NCBI GenBank assembly: GCA_003086435.1
Contig: QEFD01000227.1
Location: forward strand, 1 to 9,667
DNA length: 9,667 bases
Source: Acidianus hospitalis
Lineage (GTDB): Archaea > Thermoproteota > Thermoprotei_A > Sulfolobales > Sulfolobaceae
Reading direction: 5' to 3'
This document shows, in pieces, positions 6,672 through 9,667 of this stretch. The first letter of the stretch is position 1, and every line of letters starts with the position of its first letter. A program made the position numbers and the translations under genes. The notes under the pieces are model-generated. The model did not search any database and was not told the origin of the DNA. It saw only the letters and a list, made by a program, of their open reading frames with translations.

Positions 6672-6995
6672 CTAAATTTCCTTATATACATCTATGAATT
6701 TCTTATACCAATTCTCGTAAGTTCTCCTAGTAACTACGTGAAACTCAAATAAAGAGTAATGCTGTATTTTATCTCTAATATAATTTACAAGTTCAGCGTA
6801 TTTATGAGGATTATCACCATATTTTTCAGAAATTATAAGAATATCTATATCACTATCGGGCCTAAAATTTCCCCTAATAAAACTACCAAATAAGATAACC
6901 TTAGCGTCAGGATCCTTTTCTATAACAGCTTCTTTAATCTTCTTCAGATATTTCTCAATATTATGTAGGATTTCTTTCCTTTCTTCATAAATCAT
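6672..6995 (-). CDS. Minimal nucleotidyltransferase (MNT, MntA-like), partner of the HEPN protein
   Basis: The protein is 107 residues from the ATG at 6995. Residues 36-51 read FGSFIRGNFRPDSDID, which fits the G-S-x10-D-x-D motif of the polymerase-beta-type nucleotidyltransferase fold exactly (Gly37, Ser38, Asp49, Asp51). The later acidic position may be Glu in LFEFHVVTRR. In characterised MntA/HepT pairs such a protein adds AMP to the HEPN toxin and silences it; here that role is inference. An in-frame TTG at 7025 would lengthen it to 117 residues and overlap the HEPN gene by 28 bases. I prefer the ATG because it lies two bases after the HEPN stop and is a stronger codon; neither start has a clear ribosome binding site. 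The nucleotidyltransferase family is certain, the target is not. Confidence 0.85.
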   Translation of the reverse strand: MIYEERKEILHNIEKYLKKIKEAVIEKDPDAKVILFGSFIRGNFRPDSDIDILIISEKYGDNPHKYAELVNYIRDKIQHYSLFEFHVVTRRTYENWYKKFIDVYKEI

Positions 6996-6997
6996 TT

Positions 6998-7390
6998 TTA
7001 GGATTTCTGCATAGTCTTTAGACAATTTTCTATCATTTTACTAAATTCCTCTCCTATTCTTAAAGATTTTTCAGCATCATCCTTAGAAAAGGTTTGTGGC
7101 AAATATCTGCTAGAAATATATGAGAATTCTATAATAGAAATAAAATCCTTATTCTCCTCATAGAAATTACTTAAATTACAAGAGTTATCCAGAATATTTA
7201 TTACATATTTAAAAAGTTCTGAAATCTTGCGAGTTTTAGGAAAATCTCCAGTAAGAGAATAGAGGAGAAATTTTAGATTAAGTTGAATACTCTGCTCAAC
7301 ATTAAACAAGACTAGATTATAAAAACCTCTCTCCATCGAGAACTTGGCTTGCTCAAGAAATTGTCTAGCATTATCTCTCAGAAAGCTCAT
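6998..7390 (-). CDS. HEPN-domain protein lacking the RNase histidine
   Basis: This 130-residue, mainly helical protein fits the archaeal HEPN family (PF05168). The helix RDNARQFLEQAKFSMERGFY (residues 5-24) is followed by NLVLFNVEQSIQLNLKFLLY, where relatives usually have FHAEQAxQL. PKTRKISELF (51-60) stands where relatives have PRTHS, and SRYLP is at 94-98. Both usual His positions are changed (Asn30, Arg54) and the whole protein has no histidine, so the R-x4-6-H ribonuclease motif of HEPN toxins is absent. It may act as a non-catalytic partner or substrate carrier for the nucleotidyltransferase encoded next. The start is firm: its ATG overlaps the stop of the upstream gene by one base (TAATG, at 7390), and gaaaggg precedes it. 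Family assignment is good; function is unknown. Confidence 0.8.
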   Translation of the reverse strand: MSFLRDNARQFLEQAKFSMERGFYNLVLFNVEQSIQLNLKFLLYSLTGDFPKTRKISELFKYVINILDNSCNLSNFYEENKDFISIIEFSYISSRYLPQTFSKDDAEKSLRIGEEFSKMIENCLKTMQKS

Positions 7391-7983
7391 TATCCCTTTC
7401 TCTCATAAAGGCTTATAATCTTTTCTAGGAGTTCTGTTGGTGTCGGTTCTCTACCTTTTTCCTTTCTCAGATCCTCCATGATCTTATTCATAAATTCTTT
7501 TACTTTTTTTCCGGCAATACAAAATTCTGGAACCCTAAAGTCAGGGACACCGTTACCGTCATAGCTTTTTAACAAGTCTTCCTGCTCGTCTTCTGTAGCA
7601 AAGGGATAAGATAAACATGCGTAAGGTTTAAAAGAATTTATAGTACAAATCCAGCCCTTCTGAAACTGACAGGGTCTTGGTAACAAATAAAAACCGTTCT
7701 TCTTTTCTAAACGCAAGTTCTTTATATTCTTCTTAATTTCCTTAAAATCGTAATCATAAACTGGAACTGGATAACCTGCTTTACAACATTTTCCGCCACA
7801 AGTCTCGCACTCCTTTCCCAAATCTATTACGTTGTTCATAGCAAATTGGTAAATTATTGAATAAATAGCAAACTTAGCTATAGGTACGTTGTATTGACTA
7901 AGAAAATTCACAATTTTTCTTAAACTTTCAACGTCAGCCCTTAAGGCTCTCTTTGTAAGAATATTTACTTCATCAGCGTTCAT
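7390..7983 (-). CDS. YkgJ-type CxxCx3CC metal-chelating protein
   Basis: This 197-residue protein belongs to the zinc/iron-chelating cysteine cluster family (PF03692). Cys59-x2-Cys62-x3-Cys66-Cys67 forms the core in ECETCGGKCCKAG. It is followed by Cys105 in RPCQF, Cys113 in WICTI, Cys123 in the hallmark KPYACLSYPF, and Cys155 near the end of the domain. The family probably binds a metal or a cluster and is linked to maturation of other proteins, but its reaction is unsettled. The N-terminal 55 residues look helical and the C-terminal 40 are charged. The gene ends in TAATG, shared with the HEPN start, so the two are coupled. The upstream gene stops 17 bases before its ATG. AT-rich sequence inside the end of that gene could be a weak internal promoter. 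Confidence 0.85.
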   Translation of the reverse strand: MNADEVNILTKRALRADVESLRKIVNFLSQYNVPIAKFAIYSIIYQFAMNNVIDLGKECETCGGKCCKAGYPVPVYDYDFKEIKKNIKNLRLEKKNGFYLLPRPCQFQKGWICTINSFKPYACLSYPFATEDEQEDLLKSYDGNGVPDFRVPEFCIAGKKVKEFMNKIMEDLRKEKGREPTPTELLEKIISLYERKG

Positions 7984-8000
7984 ACTTACTCATTTTTATA

Positions 8001-8552
8001 TTAAAATAAATTATTATCTTCAAAACCTTCTTTGAAAACTTCAAGAGGAGGATATAAAGGATAATCTGTAAAAACCTCTTTACTGGTTTGTACGGTCTCT
8101 GGTAGTCTGTAGACCTTGAGAGAGTAAATTGCTCCTTCTTTGTCTTCGCCTATAGAATTACCCCTCTTGAGAATATCAATTATTTCCTTACCTTGTTCTG
8201 GAGAAACTTCTATTTTTAATTTATCCATCATATATTCTATCGTATATGCCAACTGTGAATACAAATATTCATAAGCCTCTACCTTTACTGCAGGAATAAT
8301 AACTTGTTTTTCCTTATCGTCTTTTAAATAGAGAAGTAAGTAATTATCGTGAAGTCTCTTTACGTACTTAAATGGTAAATAGAATGGTATATTCCTTACT
8401 CTGCTTACAACTCCTTTATTTTTCTTATATAATCCTATATATCTATAGAATCCCTCCTTATAATAGAGGAAGATGAATGATATATCATCTTTAGAAAAGT
8501 ATGTTACATAGTCCGCCTCAGGAATTTCATTCTCTGCAAGTATTAGTATCAT
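8001..8552 (-). CDS. Hypothetical 183-residue protein
   Basis: I do not recognise this family. The protein is rich in Tyr, Lys and Glu, with an N-terminal half that alternates like beta strands (residues 1-85 or so), then helices containing EYLYSQLAYTIEYMMDKL and a charged EQGKEIIDILKRG. It ends in a Pro/aromatic/acidic tail (TDYPLYPPLEVF onward). No signal peptide, membrane segment or cysteine is present, so it is probably cytoplasmic. The codon pattern and the low-GC composition match the neighbours. It lies 49 bases after the small ORF at 8602-8715 and 17 bases before the YkgJ-type gene, so it is likely part of the same transcript as the metal-chelating, HEPN and nucleotidyltransferase genes. 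The ATG at 8552 is the first in frame. Confidence 0.65.
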   Translation of the reverse strand: MILILAENEIPEADYVTYFSKDDISFIFLYYKEGFYRYIGLYKKNKGVVSRVRNIPFYLPFKYVKRLHDNYLLLYLKDDKEKQVIIPAVKVEAYEYLYSQLAYTIEYMMDKLKIEVSPEQGKEIIDILKRGNSIGEDKEGAIYSLKVYRLPETVQTSKEVFTDYPLYPPLEVFKEGFEDNNLF

Positions 8553-8572
8553 AAAAATTAGTATGGATAAAA

Positions 8573-8580
8573 CTTAATAT
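8573..8580 (-). promoter_or_regulatory. Possible TATA-like box of the 183-residue protein gene
   Basis: The minus strand reads atattaag at -28 to -21 from the ATG at 8552. The fit is weaker than for the other promoters, and transcription from the small ORF upstream may make it unnecessary. Confidence 0.3.
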
Positions 8581-8601
8581 CTTTTCAGTAAAAAGATTTC
8601 C

Positions 8602-8715
8602 TTAATCCATTAAAATTTCCCTATATAGAGTTGGTTGTCTTTCGGCAGTGAATCTATTAAATAATTTTGAAGCTAACTTTACTTCTACCTCTTCCTTTTC
8701 TAACTGCGTTTGCAT
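8602..8715 (-). CDS. Small ORF, 37 residues, with its own TATA-like box
   Basis: The ATG at 8715 opens a 37-codon frame that ends with TAA at 8602-8604. The product is highly charged and mostly helix-forming: MQTQLEKEEVEVKLASKLF, then a middle stretch around TAERQPTLYREIL, ending in MD. It fills a 199-base gap that otherwise holds no gene. Support comes from the clean TATA-like box at -29 to -22, the natural composition, and the co-directional gene that starts 49 bases after its stop. It has no cysteine or membrane segment. It could be a small regulator or a partner of the 183-residue protein; no family is recognised. A chance frame of this length is possible, so confidence is moderate. Confidence 0.5.
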   Translation of the reverse strand: MQTQLEKEEVEVKLASKLFNRFTAERQPTLYREILMD

Positions 8716-8736
8716 AATTATATTGTAGAATCAGCG

Positions 8737-8744
8737 TTAAAAAA
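8737..8744 (-). promoter_or_regulatory. TATA-like promoter of the 37-residue ORF and probably the downstream cluster
   Basis: The minus strand reads ttttttaa at -29 to -22 from the ATG at 8715, eight bases after the stop codon of the upstream gene. Position and sequence suit a leaderless archaeal transcript that could continue through the 183-residue, YkgJ-type, HEPN and nucleotidyltransferase genes. The T run may also end the upstream transcript. Confidence 0.5.
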
Positions 8745-8751
8745 GATTTTG

Positions 8752-9667
8752 TCAAAGTACTTCAAAATCCCTGCTTATGTGTCTTTCCCATAAATATTGG
8801 CTTACGAAGAACACCTTTGAAACGTCAAAATCAAAGAATATTGCATCAGTATTAATTACTTGAACTATTGGTTTAGGTTCTATAGATAAGATAATGGGCT
8901 TTTCAACTTTTATCCTGAAGGTTGTATGCTCTGGATGGTCTATTATTACTTCAGAATTTTCACCTTTTGGAGTTAATAGCAATTTTAAATTATATGTCAC
9001 AACTGAAAAGAGTTTTTCAACTGCAGAGTCTATTAAAAAGGCAAATTTACTATTCATAGTATTTATTCTAACTCTGACGAAACTTGAATTCAATACTGGA
9101 ATATAAACTCTGCTATAAGGCGAAAATGAATTAATTAGATAAGCCTCAACGTTAGATAACCTAAGTACATGATTTGAACCCATTAAATTAGTTATTTCGT
9201 CACTTTCTACGTTCTTTCTTTTTCTATCGTCTTTTATTCTTGATGTTAAGAAGAGCAAGGAAGCTAGAAGATTATAATAAGCTTGCGTCATACTATTTGA
9301 GGATTCTAAAACTCTCTTAATTTCCTCATATAACTCGTCGCTTTCAGAATAATACTTTATTATAGTCTCCAAATTTGTAGAATGTAGAGAGGATAATGAA
9401 GAAATCTCCTGTAAAATTAAATCCACTCTCTCCTTTATTTTTCCAGCATAACCTTTAAAAATATCATGAAACTCATCCTTAACTTCTGCTCCAGCGTAAA
9501 GCTTTATTAAAAGCGGAACTAGCATGTGAGGAATATTTCCGCTCATTATACCGTTATTTACCTCAAAATTATACTTCTTTGAAAGTTTTTCGATTACAGA
9601 ATACTTTAACGTAAAAGAAGGTTTTCTAGGATTCTCTGAAAATCTACCAGAAGAGGCCGACAAGTAA
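8752..9667 (-). CDS. Hypothetical protein, 5' end outside the window
   Basis: The frame is open to the right edge of the window and stops with TGA at 8752-8754; 303 residues follow a possible TTG at 9663, but the true start is probably beyond the edge. I do not recognise the family. The visible first half (about residues 15-150) is predicted helical, with long amphipathic stretches such as HDIFKGYAGKIKERVDLILQ. The second half (about 165-303) alternates like beta strands (RVYIPVLNSSFVRVRI, KPIILSIEPKPIVQV) and ends with FFVSQYLWERHI. No cysteine, signal peptide or membrane segment is visible. Base composition fits its neighbours. It is co-directional with the downstream cluster but separated by the probable promoter at 8737-8744. 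Confidence 0.65.
   Translation of the reverse strand, partial: YLSASSGRFSENPRKPSFTLKYSVIEKLSKKYNFEVNNGIMSGNIPHMLVPLLIKLYAGAEVKDEFHDIFKGYAGKIKERVDLILQEISSLSSLHSTNLETIIKYYSESDELYEEIKRVLESSNSMTQAYYNLLASLLFLTSRIKDDRKRKNVESDEITNLMGSNHVLRLSNVEAYLINSFSPYSRVYIPVLNSSFVRVRINTMNSKFAFLIDSAVEKLFSVVTYNLKLLLTPKGENSEVIIDHPEHTTFRIKVEKPIILSIEPKPIVQVINTDAIFFDFDVSKVFFVSQYLWERHISRDFEVL

Noticed and set aside
6672..7025. Longer nucleotidyltransferase starting at a TTG at 7025
   Set aside because: It would overlap the HEPN gene by 28 bases and use a weak codon without a ribosome binding site; the ATG at 6995 lies two bases after the HEPN stop and keeps the whole conserved domain.
8894..9106. Plus-strand open frame opposite the right-edge gene
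   Set aside because: Shadow; no promoter or homology and the opposite frame is much longer.

Overview
The window looks like the chromosome of a thermoacidophilic crenarchaeon of the Sulfolobales (Sulfolobus, Acidianus or Sulfurisphaera type). The evidence is AT-rich DNA, several genes with A/T-rich TATA-like boxes about 26 bases before the start codon (leaderless promoters), an ISC-type transposase, an archaeal PF01637-type ATPase, a cobalt-early cobalamin pathway and a membrane-anchored zinc-ribbon protein with N-glycosylation sites. The genus cannot be fixed from sequence alone. Apart from a transposase remnant at the left edge, every gene lies on the minus strand, so the genes are transcribed from right to left.

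Left edge (1-1769): the 3' part of a decayed DDE transposase (plus strand, at least three frameshifts) abuts the 3' end of an archaeal ATPase pseudogene (minus strand). The ATPase has lost one base exactly in its Walker A codons, and its tail reads into GC-rich DNA that is probably the insertion-sequence end. Between the ATPase start and the next gene sit two tandem 18-base palindromes (1768-1804).

Cobalamin pair (1804-3444): cbiG and cbiE abut with no gap and probably form one transcript from a leaderless promoter at about 3450-3459. They supply two steps of the cobalt-early corrin ring pathway, ring opening and C5 methylation.

Surface protein and oxidoreductase (3569-6578): a tail-out, single-pass zinc-ribbon protein, then a cysteine-containing formate dehydrogenase-type molybdopterin oxidoreductase. 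Each has its own probable promoter and a T-rich end.

Right part (6672-9667): a compact co-directional cluster. From upstream to downstream it holds a partial unknown gene entering at the right edge, a 37-residue small ORF with a well-placed TATA box, a 183-residue unknown protein, a CxxCx3CC metal-chelating (YkgJ-like) protein, a HEPN protein and a minimal nucleotidyltransferase. The last three are translationally coupled or nearly so. The HEPN/nucleotidyltransferase pair has the layout of a HepT/MntA toxin-antitoxin module, but the HEPN protein contains no histidine, so it cannot carry the usual R-x4-6-H RNase motif. This cluster is the best candidate for something undescribed, though its function is not established by the sequence. 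I saw no CRISPR array, tRNA or rRNA.
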